A stretch of DNA of 64,000 bases from Lentimicrobiaceae bacterium (GCA_023227965.1 JALOCA010000007.1:44821-108820); one strand, 5' to 3'. Positions 17,954 through 26,715 are shown, counted from the first letter of the stretch. Program-made: numbers and translations. Notes: generated by a model from the letters alone, not told the origin.

Positions 17954-19072
17954 ATGAATATAAATGATTTATTACCTGCACTGCTGACGATATCGTGGCA
18001 GCAGTTTTTAATGATTGCAGTAGGAAGTATTTTGATTTATCTTGCTATTGCAAAAGAATATGAACCCAATCTTTTGCTCCCGATGGGATTTGGAGCCATT
18101 ATGGTGAATATTCCTTTTTCTTCGGCTTGCGGACCCGACGGTGCTTTAACGGTATTTTTTAATGCCGGTATCCAAAATGAGGTATTTCCATTGCTGATAT
18201 TCATTGCCATAGGTGCAATGATTGATTTTTCACCTTTGTTTAAAAGTCCCTTCCTGCTGCTTTTCGGAGCAGCTGCACAGTTTGGTATTTTCTTTACCAT
18301 GTGCGCTGCTACTTTGATGGGTTTCGACCTGAAAGAAGCAGCATCTATCGGAATTATCGGCGCTGCCGATGGCCCAACCTCCATTTTTGTTGCTAGTAAG
18401 TTTGCCCCGAGTTTACTGGGACCTATTTCGGTGGCAGCGTACTCCTACATGGCTCTTGTCCCCATCATTCAGCCCCCTGTAGTCAGGATGCTTACTTCCA
18501 GAAAGGAACGCCTCATTCGTATGGAAAGCCATGCTAAAAGTGTTTCCAAAACAGCACTTATCCTTTTCCCGATTATTGTAACAGTATTTGCGGGTCTTGT
18601 AGCTCCTTCTTCGCTGGCACTTATTGGCTTCCTGATGTTTGGAAATCTTATCCGTGAATGTGGTGTACTGAACAAGCTTTCGCTATCGGCACAGAATGAA
18701 CTGTCGAGCTTAGTTACCATTTTATTAGGTATCAGTATTGCCAGCACCATGACTGCCGATCGTTTTGTAAACCTGAGCACCCTGATGATTATCGGGCTGG
18801 GTTTGATTGCCTTTATTTTTGATACTTTTGGTGGTGTGATGTTTGCTAAACTTATCAATGTGTTTATGCCCCAGAGTAAGAAAATCAATCCGATGGTTGG
18901 TGCATGCGGTATTTCTGCTTTCCCGATGTCGGCACGTGTAATACACAACATGGGACAAAAAGAAGACAAGTTCAACTTCCTGCTGATGCATGCCGTAAGT
19001 GCCAACGTTGGTGGACAGATTGGCTCGGTAATTGCCGGGGGCTTGATACTTTCCCTGGTTCCGTTATTTTAA
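17954..19072 (+). CDS. mmdB: Sodium-translocating decarboxylase membrane subunit (MmdB/OadB family)
   Basis: A 372-residue integral membrane subunit that decarboxylates carboxybiotin and exports sodium. Typical features are LLPMGFGAIMVNIP, GAMIDFSPL, IGIIGAADGPTSIFVASKF with the conserved Asp of the sodium path (near residue 140), and the C-terminal GACGISAFPMSARVIHNMGQ and NVGGQIGSVIAGG. The length is that of the family. It completes the catalytic set with mmdA and the biotin carrier upstream. Confidence 0.95.
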   Translation: MNINDLLPALLTISWQQFLMIAVGSILIYLAIAKEYEPNLLLPMGFGAIMVNIPFSSACGPDGALTVFFNAGIQNEVFPLLIFIAIGAMIDFSPLFKSPFLLLFGAAAQFGIFFTMCAATLMGFDLKEAASIGIIGAADGPTSIFVASKFAPSLLGPISVAAYSYMALVPIIQPPVVRMLTSRKERLIRMESHAKSVSKTALILFPIIVTVFAGLVAPSSLALIGFLMFGNLIRECGVLNKLSLSAQNELSSLVTILLGISIASTMTADRFVNLSTLMIIGLGLIAFIFDTFGGVMFAKLINVFMPQSKKINPMVGACGISAFPMSARVIHNMGQKEDKFNFLLMHAVSANVGGQIGSVIAGGLILSLVPLF

Positions 19073-19093
19073 TTTTATAAAAGATAGATTATT

Positions 19094-19216
19094 ATGAACA
19101 CACTAAATATAGCAATGGAAATTACCGTTCTCGGTATGATCGGGATTTTCGTTTTTATGGCTATCCTTTATTTTGCCATAAAAGGTATTGACAAACTATT
19201 TCCCAAAAAAAATTAG
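19094..19216 (+). CDS. Very short OadG-like membrane-anchor subunit
   Basis: A 40-residue gene starting at ATG 19094 and ending at TAG 19216, 21 bases after mmdB. The protein has an N-terminal helix region, one transmembrane segment (TVLGMIGIFVFMAILYFAIK) and a basic end (LFPKKN). The LGM-x-GIF-F motif is what opens OadG gamma subunits. It appears to be the anchor half whose soluble half is encoded at 16107-16400. A terminator follows directly, which supports it as the last gene of the operon. Confidence 0.7.
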   Translation: MNTLNIAMEITVLGMIGIFVFMAILYFAIKGIDKLFPKKN

Positions 19217-19238
19217 TTTTTCCTAATCACAAAATCAA

Positions 19239-19278
19239 AGGCTGACTTGCTCCTGAAAAAAGCAATCAGCCTTTTTTT
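19239..19278 (+). terminator. Rho-independent terminator of the mmd operon
   Basis: AGGCTGACTTGCT (19239-19251) pairs with AGCAATCAGCCT (19261-19272) around a 9-base loop with one bulged base, followed by seven T residues. Confidence 0.85.
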
Positions 19279-19309
19279 AAATATATAGTATTTTTCATAC
19301 CGAAAACTC

Positions 19310-19317
19310 TATTTTTG
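19310..19317 (+). promoter_or_regulatory. -7 box upstream of udk
   Basis: TATTTTTG matches TAnnTTTG 21 bases before the udk ATG. No good TTG is present at the -33 position. Confidence 0.4.
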
Positions 19318-19338
19318 TAAATTGTAAATTTTTATGAT

Positions 19339-19944
19339 ATGCTTATCATTGGTATAGCTGGGGGTTCGGGTTCGGGAAAATCAACTGTTGTAAAACAAAT
19401 AATTAAACGATTGCCAAAGGATGCAGTAACGATTATACCACAGGATGCATATTATAAAGATAACGGACATCTTTCACCTGAAGAAAAAAAGAAGATCAAT
19501 TTCGATCACCCTTCATCAATAGAATTTAATCTTTTGCTGAATCACCTCAGGCTACTCAAAGAAGGTCAACATGTAGAAATGCCTATTTATTCGTATGTTA
19601 CGTGCGCTCGGGCTAAGGAAACAATTACCATTTACCCGAAAAAAGTTATAATAGTTGAAGGTATTCTTATTTTATCTAATCCAAGATTACGTAAAGTGCT
19701 TGATATTAAGGCATTTGTAGATGCCGATCCCGACGACAGGCTGATTCGAATCATTCAACGCGACACCCTCGAACGTGGAAGAGACTACAAGCAAGTGCTT
19801 GACCATTACGAAAAATGGGTAAAACCCATGCACCTTTTATTTATCGAACCTACCAAACGTTATGCAGATATTATTGTCCCGCAGGGAGGTTCAAATCATG
19901 TTGCGATTGATATTCTTACCACAAGAATTATGGCTAACCTGTAA
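19339..19944 (+). CDS. udk: Uridine kinase
   Basis: Phosphorylates uridine and cytidine in pyrimidine salvage. The 201 residues match the family. The P-loop GIAGGSGSGKSTVVKQI lies at residues 4-20, followed by IPQDAYYKD with the substrate Asp, FDHPSSIEF, and GRDYKQVLDHYEKWVKPMHLLFIEPTK near the end. It begins a new transcription unit after the mmd terminator; the gap of 30 bases to ftsX suggests read-through into the cell-envelope cluster. Confidence 0.95.
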   Translation: MLIIGIAGGSGSGKSTVVKQIIKRLPKDAVTIIPQDAYYKDNGHLSPEEKKKINFDHPSSIEFNLLLNHLRLLKEGQHVEMPIYSYVTCARAKETITIYPKKVIIVEGILILSNPRLRKVLDIKAFVDADPDDRLIRIIQRDTLERGRDYKQVLDHYEKWVKPMHLLFIEPTKRYADIIVPQGGSNHVAIDILTTRIMANL

Positions 19945-19974
19945 TTCGCATAAATTTGTAAATTTGCTGCACAA

Positions 19975-20862
19975 ATGGTAAAGTTTAAATTCAACGAAGA
20001 AAAATACAACCTGCGAAGGCTGAAAACGGCTTATGTTACTACCGTAATAAGTATTACTCTGGTACTTTTTATGTTGGGATTGTTGGGGCTTATCGTTTTT
20101 CATGCCCGCAAATTATCAGATTATGTAAAAGAAAATATAGGTTTTACTCTCATTATCAAAGATAATGTACGTGAAGCAACTATTATTGAATTACAGAAGC
20201 AACTCGACCTGAAACAGTATGTTAAAACAACCGAATATATTACCCGTGAACAGGCAGCCGAGCAACTTACCAAAGAACTGGGCGAAGACTTTATCGGATT
20301 TCTCGGGTACAACCCCTTGTTGCCCTCCATTGATGTAAGGCTGAAAGCCGAATATGCAAACAATGACAGTATTTCCGTAATTGAAAAACAAATACTTGCC
20401 AATCCATATGTAAAAGAAGTATTTTACCAAAAATCTTTGGTTGATCTTATCAATAAGAATCTTAACCGAATAAGTGTCGTTATTCTCGGATTCAGCATAG
20501 TACTTTTGCTAATTGCCGCTTTGCTCATTAATAATACCATACGATTGTCGGTTTATGCAAAACGTTTTCTCATAAAAAGTATGATGCTTGTGGGTGCAAC
20601 GCGGTATTTTATCCGCAAGCCCTTTGTTTTGAAAGGCATATTCCAGGGACTTATAGGAGCATGTATAGCTATAATACTATTATTCATCATTTTATTGGTA
20701 GCAATTCAAAAACTCCCCGAAGTAGTAAATTTCAGCCAGCTTGATGCATACCTGAGTATTTTTGGAAGCATCATTGTACTGGGAGTCGTTTTTTCATGGG
20801 CATCCACTTTTTTTGCCGTCAGAAAATATTTAAGGATGAAGACAGATGATTTATATATGTAA
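19975..20862 (+). CDS. ftsX: Cell division protein FtsX-like permease
   Basis: A 295-residue membrane protein with four transmembrane helices and one large periplasmic loop, the FtsX layout. The first helix is near residues 20-45, the extracytoplasmic loop about 55-160, and three helices follow (175-200, 225-250, 265-285). FtsX with the ATPase FtsE controls peptidoglycan hydrolases at the division site. No ftsE is adjacent, as is common in Bacteroidota. It heads a run of envelope and RNA-modification genes. Confidence 0.92.
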   Translation: MVKFKFNEEKYNLRRLKTAYVTTVISITLVLFMLGLLGLIVFHARKLSDYVKENIGFTLIIKDNVREATIIELQKQLDLKQYVKTTEYITREQAAEQLTKELGEDFIGFLGYNPLLPSIDVRLKAEYANNDSISVIEKQILANPYVKEVFYQKSLVDLINKNLNRISVVILGFSIVLLLIAALLINNTIRLSVYAKRFLIKSMMLVGATRYFIRKPFVLKGIFQGLIGACIAIILLFIILLVAIQKLPEVVNFSQLDAYLSIFGSIIVLGVVFSWASTFFAVRKYLRMKTDDLYM

Positions 20863-20875
20863 ATAATTGTAAACT

Positions 20876-21157
20876 ATGATAAAAGATAAGAAAAAAGCAG
20901 GTGTTGCCGGGGCAAAGTACTCTGAAGAAGAAAAAACCGATCTATTTGCATTTGGTAAAGAAAACTACAAACTGCTATTGTTGGGTTTAGCCTGCATCGT
21001 TATTGGTTTTATTCTGATGGTTGGCGGTGGGTCCGATTCACCTGATATTTTTAACGATTCCATGTTTGGTTTTCGCAGGATGACGTTGGCGCCATTATTG
21101 ATACTTGCCGGGTATGCCATTGAAATATTTGCCATCATGAAAAAAACCAAAGAGTAA
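20876..21157 (+). CDS. DUF3098 two-helix membrane protein
   Basis: A 93-residue protein with a charged N terminus and two transmembrane segments (about 30-50 and 65-85; FAFGKENYKLLLLGLACIVI is typical). Proteins of this family in Bacteroidota regularly lie between ftsX and uppP, as here. Function unknown; a link with division or envelope synthesis is inferred from this position. Confidence 0.85.
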   Translation: MIKDKKKAGVAGAKYSEEEKTDLFAFGKENYKLLLLGLACIVIGFILMVGGGSDSPDIFNDSMFGFRRMTLAPLLILAGYAIEIFAIMKKTKE

Positions 21158-21159
21158 GC

Positions 21160-21939
21160 ATGACATTTCTGCAAGCCATTATCATTGCAATAGTAGAAGG
21201 TATTACTGAATTTTTGCCAATTTCCTCTACCGGACACATGATTATTACCGAGAGCATACTCGGAATGGATATTGACGATTTTGCCAAAGCCTTTACCGTA
21301 AATATCCAGTTTGGTGCAATTTTATCCGTAATCATACTCTATTGGAAACGTTTTTTCCAGAGTATGAAATTTTACTATAAATTATTTATTGCTTTTTTAC
21401 CTGCAGCAATTATTGGATATGAATTAGGTGATTTTATTGATGATATGCTAGATGAAGTATGGATAGTAGCTGTTTCTCTTTTACTTGGCGGTATTATTCT
21501 TCTTTTTGTAGATAAATGGTTTAAAAAAACTTCCGAAAACCAGGAGATAACCTATCCTACTGCCTTAAAAATCGGTTTTTTCCAGTGTATTGCCATGATT
21601 CCTGGAGTATCCCGCTCGGCGGCTACCATTATTGGCGGTATGGCTTCAAAACTATCGCGAAAAAATGCAGCCGAATTTTCCTTCTTCCTTGCCGTACCCA
21701 CTATGTTTGCAGCATCTGCCTATAAACTTACCGAAAATTATAAAACCATCACTTCTGATAAACTCGACATTCTTATTCTGGGCAATTTTGTGGCATTTGT
21801 CGTAGCCATGCTCGCAATAAAATTTTTTATTTCTTTCCTTACCAAATATGGTTTTAAACTATTCGGCTGGTACCGTATTGTTGTTGGCATGGCAATATTA
21901 ATTCTCTGGGGATTGGGCATTGAACTTACTATCCGCTGA
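21160..21939 (+). CDS. uppP: Undecaprenyl-diphosphatase
   Basis: Recycles the undecaprenyl carrier lipid by removing a phosphate from its diphosphate; also known as BacA (bacitracin resistance). The 259-residue membrane protein has the two signature regions: EGITEFLPISSTGHMII near residue 11-27, and PGVSRSAATIIGG near 147-160. Its start lies 2 bases after the DUF3098 stop, so translation is probably coupled. Confidence 0.95.
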   Translation: MTFLQAIIIAIVEGITEFLPISSTGHMIITESILGMDIDDFAKAFTVNIQFGAILSVIILYWKRFFQSMKFYYKLFIAFLPAAIIGYELGDFIDDMLDEVWIVAVSLLLGGIILLFVDKWFKKTSENQEITYPTALKIGFFQCIAMIPGVSRSAATIIGGMASKLSRKNAAEFSFFLAVPTMFAASAYKLTENYKTITSDKLDILILGNFVAFVVAMLAIKFFISFLTKYGFKLFGWYRIVVGMAILILWGLGIELTIR

Positions 21940-21944
21940 TACTA

Positions 21945-22637
21945 ATGACTTACGATTTTATTTCCGGAGAAGTTCTCTTTTTTGATAAACCTTACGGATG
22001 GTCGTCGTTCGACGTGGTTAATAAAGTACGCAACTTTATCCGTCGCGAATTAGGCATCGAAAAACTCAAGATAGGACATGCCGGAACCCTCGATCCACTT
22101 GCTACTGGTTTGTTGATTTTGTGTACAGGCGCTTTTACAAAACGGATTGAAGAGTTTCAGGCAAAAGAAAAAGAATATACAGGTACTTTTATCCTGGGAG
22201 CCACCACACCCTCTTTCGACCTCGAAAAACCCATTGACCTGACATTTCCTATCCACCACATTCGACCGGAAGACATACGGCAGACTGCACAATTCTTTAC
22301 AGGCACTTTTGAACAGGTTCCACCTGTATTTTCAGCCGTAAAAATCAGTGGTAAACGAGCCTATAAATATGCAAGGCAGCAGGAAGAAGTAATAATACAG
22401 CCTAAGACAGTTACTATCAGTAAATTTGAAATTACACGTATTGCTCTTCCGGAAGTTGACTTTTCGGTTGTGTGTAGCAAAGGAACCTATATACGTGCCC
22501 TTGCACGTGACTTTGGTACGACTCTGCAAAGCGGAGCCCACTTAACGGCGTTGCGCCGGACACGTATCGGAAACTTCAATATTTCACAAGCTTGTGAAAT
22601 AGAAGCATGGAAAGAAAAAATACTCTATAATACATAA
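21945..22637 (+). CDS. truB: tRNA pseudouridine(55) synthase
   Basis: Converts uridine 55 in the T-loop of tRNA to pseudouridine. The 230 residues carry DKPYGWSSFDVVNKVR near residue 14 and the catalytic KIGHAGTLDPLATGLL near residue 45, whose Asp is the nucleophile; CSKGTYIRALARDFG lies near 180. The C-terminal PUA domain of longer forms is absent, as in many Bacteroidota. It starts 5 bases after the uppP stop. Confidence 0.95.
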   Translation: MTYDFISGEVLFFDKPYGWSSFDVVNKVRNFIRRELGIEKLKIGHAGTLDPLATGLLILCTGAFTKRIEEFQAKEKEYTGTFILGATTPSFDLEKPIDLTFPIHHIRPEDIRQTAQFFTGTFEQVPPVFSAVKISGKRAYKYARQQEEVIIQPKTVTISKFEITRIALPEVDFSVVCSKGTYIRALARDFGTTLQSGAHLTALRRTRIGNFNISQACEIEAWKEKILYNT

Positions 22638-22706
22638 ATACAAGATACAAATTTTAACATTTTGTATTTTCAATGCAGGTTGCTTTTCAAGTGAATAAAA
22701 AAATAC

Positions 22707-22737
22707 TTGCATTTCAGCAAAAAAAACATTAATTTTG
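22707..22737 (+). promoter_or_regulatory. Promoter of queA-ispD
   Basis: TTG (22707-22709) and TAATTTTG (22730-22737) are 20 bases apart, the Bacteroidota -33/-7 pattern. It lies in the 150-base gap between truB and queA and predicts a start near 22744. Confidence 0.6.
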
Positions 22738-22795
22738 CCGCCCGATTTTAAGTTCTTTGTACAGATACTAATAGTATTAATTTAAAATGCTTTCT

Positions 22796-23848
22796 ATGAA
22801 ACTATCTGAATTCAGGTATCACCTGCCTCAGGAACTGGTAGCCATGTATCCTGCTGCCAACCGCGACGAATCGCGTCTGATAGTGCTCAATCGTAAAGAA
22901 CAAACCATTGAACACAAAACTTTTAAAGATATTCTGAATTATTTTAGCGAAGGTGATGTAATGATTATTAATAATACCCGCGTTTTTCCTGCTTTACTTA
23001 CCGGGGAAAAAGAAAAAACCGGAGCTAAAATCACAGTTTTCCTGCTCAGGGAACTGAATGCAGATGCAAGATTGTGGGATGTTTTGGTAGATCCTGCCCG
23101 TAAAATCCGCATCGGAAATAAATTGTATTTTGGGGACGACCAGTTGGTTGCCGAAGTTATTGACAATACGACTTCGCGCGGAAGAACCCTGCGTTTTTTG
23201 TTCGATGGCAATTATGAAGACTTTAAAAAAACCATACAGGTATTGGGAAAAACACCCATACCGGAAGAAATCCAACGACTTAGGGCAATCGAACCGGAAG
23301 ATGAAAACCGGTATCAAACCATTTTTGCCCGTCATGAGGGAGCTGTTGCTGCTCCGTCAGCCGGATTGCATTTTAGCCGCGAAATAATGAAACGCCTCGA
23401 ACTGCAGGGAGTTAATTTTGCAGAAGTTACATTACATGCAGGGTTGGGTAATTTCAGAAGTATTGATGTGGAAGATCTTACCAAACACAAAATGGATTCG
23501 GAAGAAGCCCTTATTGAAGAAGATACTGTGAAGATTGTTAATCTTGCCAAAGAAAATAAACGCAAAGTGTGTGCAGTGGGAACAACTACCAGCAAGGCGA
23601 TAGAATCGTCGGTTACCATTAGCGGCAGGCTTAAACCTTTCCAGGGATGGACGAATAAATTTATTTTCCCACCTTACGATTTTAGTATAGCTAACTGCAT
23701 GATTACTAATTTACATCTTCCTCTTTCATCCACCTTGATGCATGTTGCTGCTTTTGCCGGATTCGACTTTCTGATGAAGGCTTATCGCGAAGCCATTGAC
23801 CAGAAATACAGATTTTTTACATATGGCGATGCCATGCTGATATTGTAA
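22796..23848 (+). CDS. queA: S-adenosylmethionine:tRNA ribosyltransferase-isomerase
   Basis: Transfers and isomerises the ribosyl part of AdoMet to 7-aminomethyl-7-deazaguanine in tRNA, making epoxyqueuosine. The 350-residue protein is read from ATG 22796 (MKLSEFRYHLP, the family opening); an ATG three codons upstream is also in frame. Markers: PQELVAMYPAANRDESRL, IINNTRVFPAL, and AAPSAGLHFSREIM near residue 185. ispD follows after three bases. Confidence 0.95.
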   Translation: MKLSEFRYHLPQELVAMYPAANRDESRLIVLNRKEQTIEHKTFKDILNYFSEGDVMIINNTRVFPALLTGEKEKTGAKITVFLLRELNADARLWDVLVDPARKIRIGNKLYFGDDQLVAEVIDNTTSRGRTLRFLFDGNYEDFKKTIQVLGKTPIPEEIQRLRAIEPEDENRYQTIFARHEGAVAAPSAGLHFSREIMKRLELQGVNFAEVTLHAGLGNFRSIDVEDLTKHKMDSEEALIEEDTVKIVNLAKENKRKVCAVGTTTSKAIESSVTISGRLKPFQGWTNKFIFPPYDFSIANCMITNLHLPLSSTLMHVAAFAGFDFLMKAYREAIDQKYRFFTYGDAMLIL

Positions 23849-23851
23849 GCC

Positions 23852-24520
23852 GTGCTTGCGCGATATGTGCTGATAGTTGCCGGTGGCAGCGGCAGACGTA
23901 TGGAAACAGAAGTGCCCAAACAGTTTCTTTTGCTCAATGGGAAACCGGTGCTGATGCATACTTTTGAGGTTTTTTACCGTTTCAGTTCTACGATTTCTTT
24001 TGTCCTGGTATTGCCGGATAATGAAATAGCCCTTTGGAAACAGCTTTGCATGGATTATTCCTTTACTATTCCACATTATATCGTTACTGGCGGAGATACC
24101 CGTTTTCAATCGGTGAAAAACGGGCTTTCGCTGATAAAGGAAGAATGTATTGTAGCCGTACACGACGGAGTACGCCCATTAACGAGTATTGCTACCATAG
24201 AAAAGGCTTTTGCGAAAGCCGAATTACACGGAAATGCGGTACCGGTAATTCCGGTGAACGAGTCGTTGCGTGAAATGATAGGGCAAAAGAGTGCCCCTGC
24301 CGACAGGAGCCGTTTTTTTATTGTGCAAACACCCCAGTGTTTTCGGATTTCGCTTCTTAAGGAAGCTTACAAACAGACTTACCAGGAAGGGTTTACTGAT
24401 GATGCCACCGTGGTGGAGGCTTTAGGCGAAACCATACATCTTACCGAAGGAAATTTTGAGAACATCAAAATTACGTACCCAACAGACTTAAAGATTGCCT
24501 GGGGATTGATAGGGAAATAG
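23852..24520 (+). CDS. ispD: 2-C-methyl-D-erythritol 4-phosphate cytidylyltransferase
   Basis: Makes CDP-methylerythritol in the non-mevalonate isoprenoid pathway. The 222 residues start at a GTG (23852), three bases after the queA stop. Markers: VAGGSGRRMETEVPKQF near residue 9, VHDGVRPL near 110, RSRFFIVQTPQCF near 155, TDDATVVEALG, and NFENIKITYPTDLKIA at the end. An IspD-like C-terminal coding remnant lies downstream at 24663-24755. Confidence 0.95.
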   Translation: MLARYVLIVAGGSGRRMETEVPKQFLLLNGKPVLMHTFEVFYRFSSTISFVLVLPDNEIALWKQLCMDYSFTIPHYIVTGGDTRFQSVKNGLSLIKEECIVAVHDGVRPLTSIATIEKAFAKAELHGNAVPVIPVNESLREMIGQKSAPADRSRFFIVQTPQCFRISLLKEAYKQTYQEGFTDDATVVEALGETIHLTEGNFENIKITYPTDLKIAWGLIGK

Positions 24521-24535
24521 GCTGTCTTTCCTGTA

Positions 24536-24662
24536 AACCTGAGTTCGGTATAAGGTTGAAAATCATTTTTGTAATATTTCAGCATTTTACAGGCGAGAAA
24601 ACCCCAAACGGGTTTAACAGGTTATTATCAGGCAGATATAAAACATATTCCGAACTCAGGTT
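24536..24662. repeat. 127-bp segment bounded by a perfect 13-bp inverted repeat
   Basis: AACCTGAGTTCGG (24536-24548) recurs in reverse complement as CCGAACTCAGGTT (24650-24662). Outside the perfect arms the similarity continues weakly (TTTCC on the left, GGAAAG on the right). The interior has no coding potential I can recognise. The form is that of a small non-autonomous transposable element or an intergenic repeat; no transposase is present and no target-site duplication is obvious. Confidence 0.6.
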
Positions 24663-24755
24663 ACCACGGAAAGGAATGTGGAAAACATCAAAATAACAAT
24701 AAAAGTCGCTTTGCTTTTCGCAAAAACCTATCTGCAATCGGAATTAAAACAATAA
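24663..24755 (+). pseudogene. Second ispD-like 3' end (remnant)
   Basis: Directly after the inverted repeat, one frame reads TTERNVENIKIT and continues to a TAA at 24753-24755. This parallels LTEGNFENIKIT near the end of the intact ispD, with nine of thirteen aligned residues the same, and a short tail (KVALLFAKTYLQSELKQ) that could be the older C terminus. There is no start codon or upstream portion, so it is a fragment. It may be the displaced original end of ispD or a partial duplication. Confidence 0.5.
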
Positions 24756-24762
24756 AATTCTC

Positions 24763-26496
24763 TTACGAATGCCCCAGTGCAGTATCTTCCTGGTTGCTCA
24801 TCCATTTGTAATTGTACAATCCATCTTCAAGTCTTTTCTGCTTTTCATCGGGCGATAATTTATTGTATGCATCTTTTTCTGCCTGAACTTTCCGGAGTTT
24901 TTCCTCTTCAATACGATGAATTTCTGTAAGATATTTATCTTCTACCCTGCGTTTCAGAAAATCGTTGGCTACGCTTGGAAATAATTCGAGCAACAGTTCT
25001 TCTTTTTCGTTTGAGGCAAGTTTAACGTCGCCATATTCTTCGAATACTGTATTTTCCTGTTTTTTATAATATCTTGCGTCGTAAGGGGTTTCTTCCTGTA
25101 CGCCTGCGATCTTGAAACGGTATTCCGGATCTACCGGAACAGGGGTTTTTCCATACACACCTTTAACAAGATTAACGTATTGTATTGACTTGGTAGTATA
25201 TAATGGTTCTCCTTTGTTTTCATCAATAACGCAGTTTACCGCCTGAACGCCCACAATCTGACTGGTAGGGGTAACCAGGGGTGGACAACCGGCAGCCAGG
25301 CGTACCATAGGAATTAATTCGAGTGTGCGGGGTAAAAGGTTTTCGAGCTTAAGTTGTTTGAGTTGTGCAAGCATATTGGAATACATTCCCCCGGGAATTT
25401 CGGCATTTTTTACCTTTTCGTCGGGTTCGGGAAAATTGAAGTATTTTTCTATTTGCAGTGTGGTTTGCAGTAATTCTTCTTCTTTATTAGCCGAGGCATA
25501 TCCAATGGCAAGATCAAAAAGCTGGTCTATATTCGGAGGTAAAGTGTCTTTTGTAATATCAAATTCCCTGGGAAACATTTTATAACTGTCAAATTCGGCA
25601 AGTTCTTTGCGGATTTCTTTCAGCTCTTTATTGATTTTAACAACAGCTTCGAGGTTTACATCTATTTCTATATCTAATTTGTTACAAAATAGCTTTATAA
25701 GTTCAAAAGCCGGAGCTGCTGATCCACCGGCAAAATTCATAATAGACGTGTCAAGAATGTCAACTCCATTTACTATCGCCATAAGGGCAGATGCCAACCC
25801 ATAACCTGGTGTGCAATGTGTGTGAAAATCAACTGGAATATTAAGGTTTTTTTTGTAAAGCGAAATCAATTGACCTGTTTTTGCGGGAGGAATCAAACCT
25901 GCCATGTCCTTGATGGTAATCATGTCGGCACCCATTGCCTCGAGGGTTTTGGCTTTCCCTAGAAAATAATCTTCCGTAAAAATTTTTGTGGGAAGCAATT
26001 TAGCATGCAGCAAAGCTTTCAGCCGGTCTTTGGATGAAAACCGGGGATCCACTGTATAACAAATTGTGGCATCGGCAATACCTCCGTTTTCTTTCACATA
26101 TTGTATGGTAGATTTAATATTGTCAGTATCATTCAGGGCATCAAAAATGCGCATAATACCCACACCACTTTGAATAGCCAACCTGTTGAAGCCTTCAATA
26201 ACATCTTCGGGGTAGGGATTATAGCCGAAAAGGTTTCTCCCGCGCGAAAGTGCGGTAAGCAGAGAAACGTTACCTACGGCTTTTTTTATTTTTTCGAGCC
26301 TTTCCCAGGGATTTTCATTCAGATAACGCATAATAGAGTCAGGAACAGCCCCTCCCCATACTTCAAGGGCATAAAAACAGGCGTCTTTGTAATAAGGCAG
26401 TACCCTGTCCACCTGAGCTTGTGTCATTCTGGTTGCAAAAAGTGATTGTTGTCCGTCGCGTAAGGTTACATCTCTGATTAATAAATTTCGTTTCAT
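24763..26496 (-). CDS. Biotin-dependent carboxyltransferase subunit (OadA / pyruvate carboxylase subunit B type) without biotin domain
   Basis: A 577-residue protein with the HMGL-like carboxyltransferase barrel: LIRDVTLRDGQQSLFATRMT at residues 5-24, the carbamylatable lysine in MITIKDMAGLIPP, and the metal-binding VDFHTHCTPGYGLAS; then the conserved carboxylase domain. Acts on oxaloacetate or pyruvate with carboxybiotin. Related OadA proteins often end in a biotinyl domain with an M-K-M motif; this one ends in a Lys/Glu-rich helix (EKQKRLEDGLYNYKW) with none. It must use a carrier in trans, for which the mmdC product is a candidate. Single-gene unit with a promoter at 26602-26634. Confidence 0.9.
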   Translation of the reverse strand: MKRNLLIRDVTLRDGQQSLFATRMTQAQVDRVLPYYKDACFYALEVWGGAVPDSIMRYLNENPWERLEKIKKAVGNVSLLTALSRGRNLFGYNPYPEDVIEGFNRLAIQSGVGIMRIFDALNDTDNIKSTIQYVKENGGIADATICYTVDPRFSSKDRLKALLHAKLLPTKIFTEDYFLGKAKTLEAMGADMITIKDMAGLIPPAKTGQLISLYKKNLNIPVDFHTHCTPGYGLASALMAIVNGVDILDTSIMNFAGGSAAPAFELIKLFCNKLDIEIDVNLEAVVKINKELKEIRKELAEFDSYKMFPREFDITKDTLPPNIDQLFDLAIGYASANKEEELLQTTLQIEKYFNFPEPDEKVKNAEIPGGMYSNMLAQLKQLKLENLLPRTLELIPMVRLAAGCPPLVTPTSQIVGVQAVNCVIDENKGEPLYTTKSIQYVNLVKGVYGKTPVPVDPEYRFKIAGVQEETPYDARYYKKQENTVFEEYGDVKLASNEKEELLLELFPSVANDFLKRRVEDKYLTEIHRIEEEKLRKVQAEKDAYNKLSPDEKQKRLEDGLYNYKWMSNQEDTALGHS

Positions 26497-26601
26497 TAAA
26501 TTTCTCGGATTGATGTTAATGAATAAGTAATTGTATATAAATAAAATATGTTGATTTTGGGATTAAAAAAATAGCCCGGAAAGCGGGTTAAAATCCGGAT
26601 C

Positions 26602-26634
26602 CAAAGGTAGAAACTTTAAATTATTAATCAACAA
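26602..26634 (-). promoter_or_regulatory. Promoter of the carboxyltransferase gene
   Basis: On the minus strand TACCTTTG (26609-26602) is preceded by TTGTTG (26634-26629) at a 19-base spacing, a near-ideal Bacteroidota promoter. The transcript would have a leader of about 100 bases. Confidence 0.6.
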
Positions 26635-26715
26635 TTGAATAAATATTTTATTTTTGGCAATTAAGCGAAGGAAATATACAAAATAATAATAATATTCATT
26701 TTAATATAATATATA

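Noticed and set aside
22640..22675. Terminator after truB
   Set aside because: ATACAAA/TTTGTAT could pair, but the stem is AT-only and weak; not enough to call.
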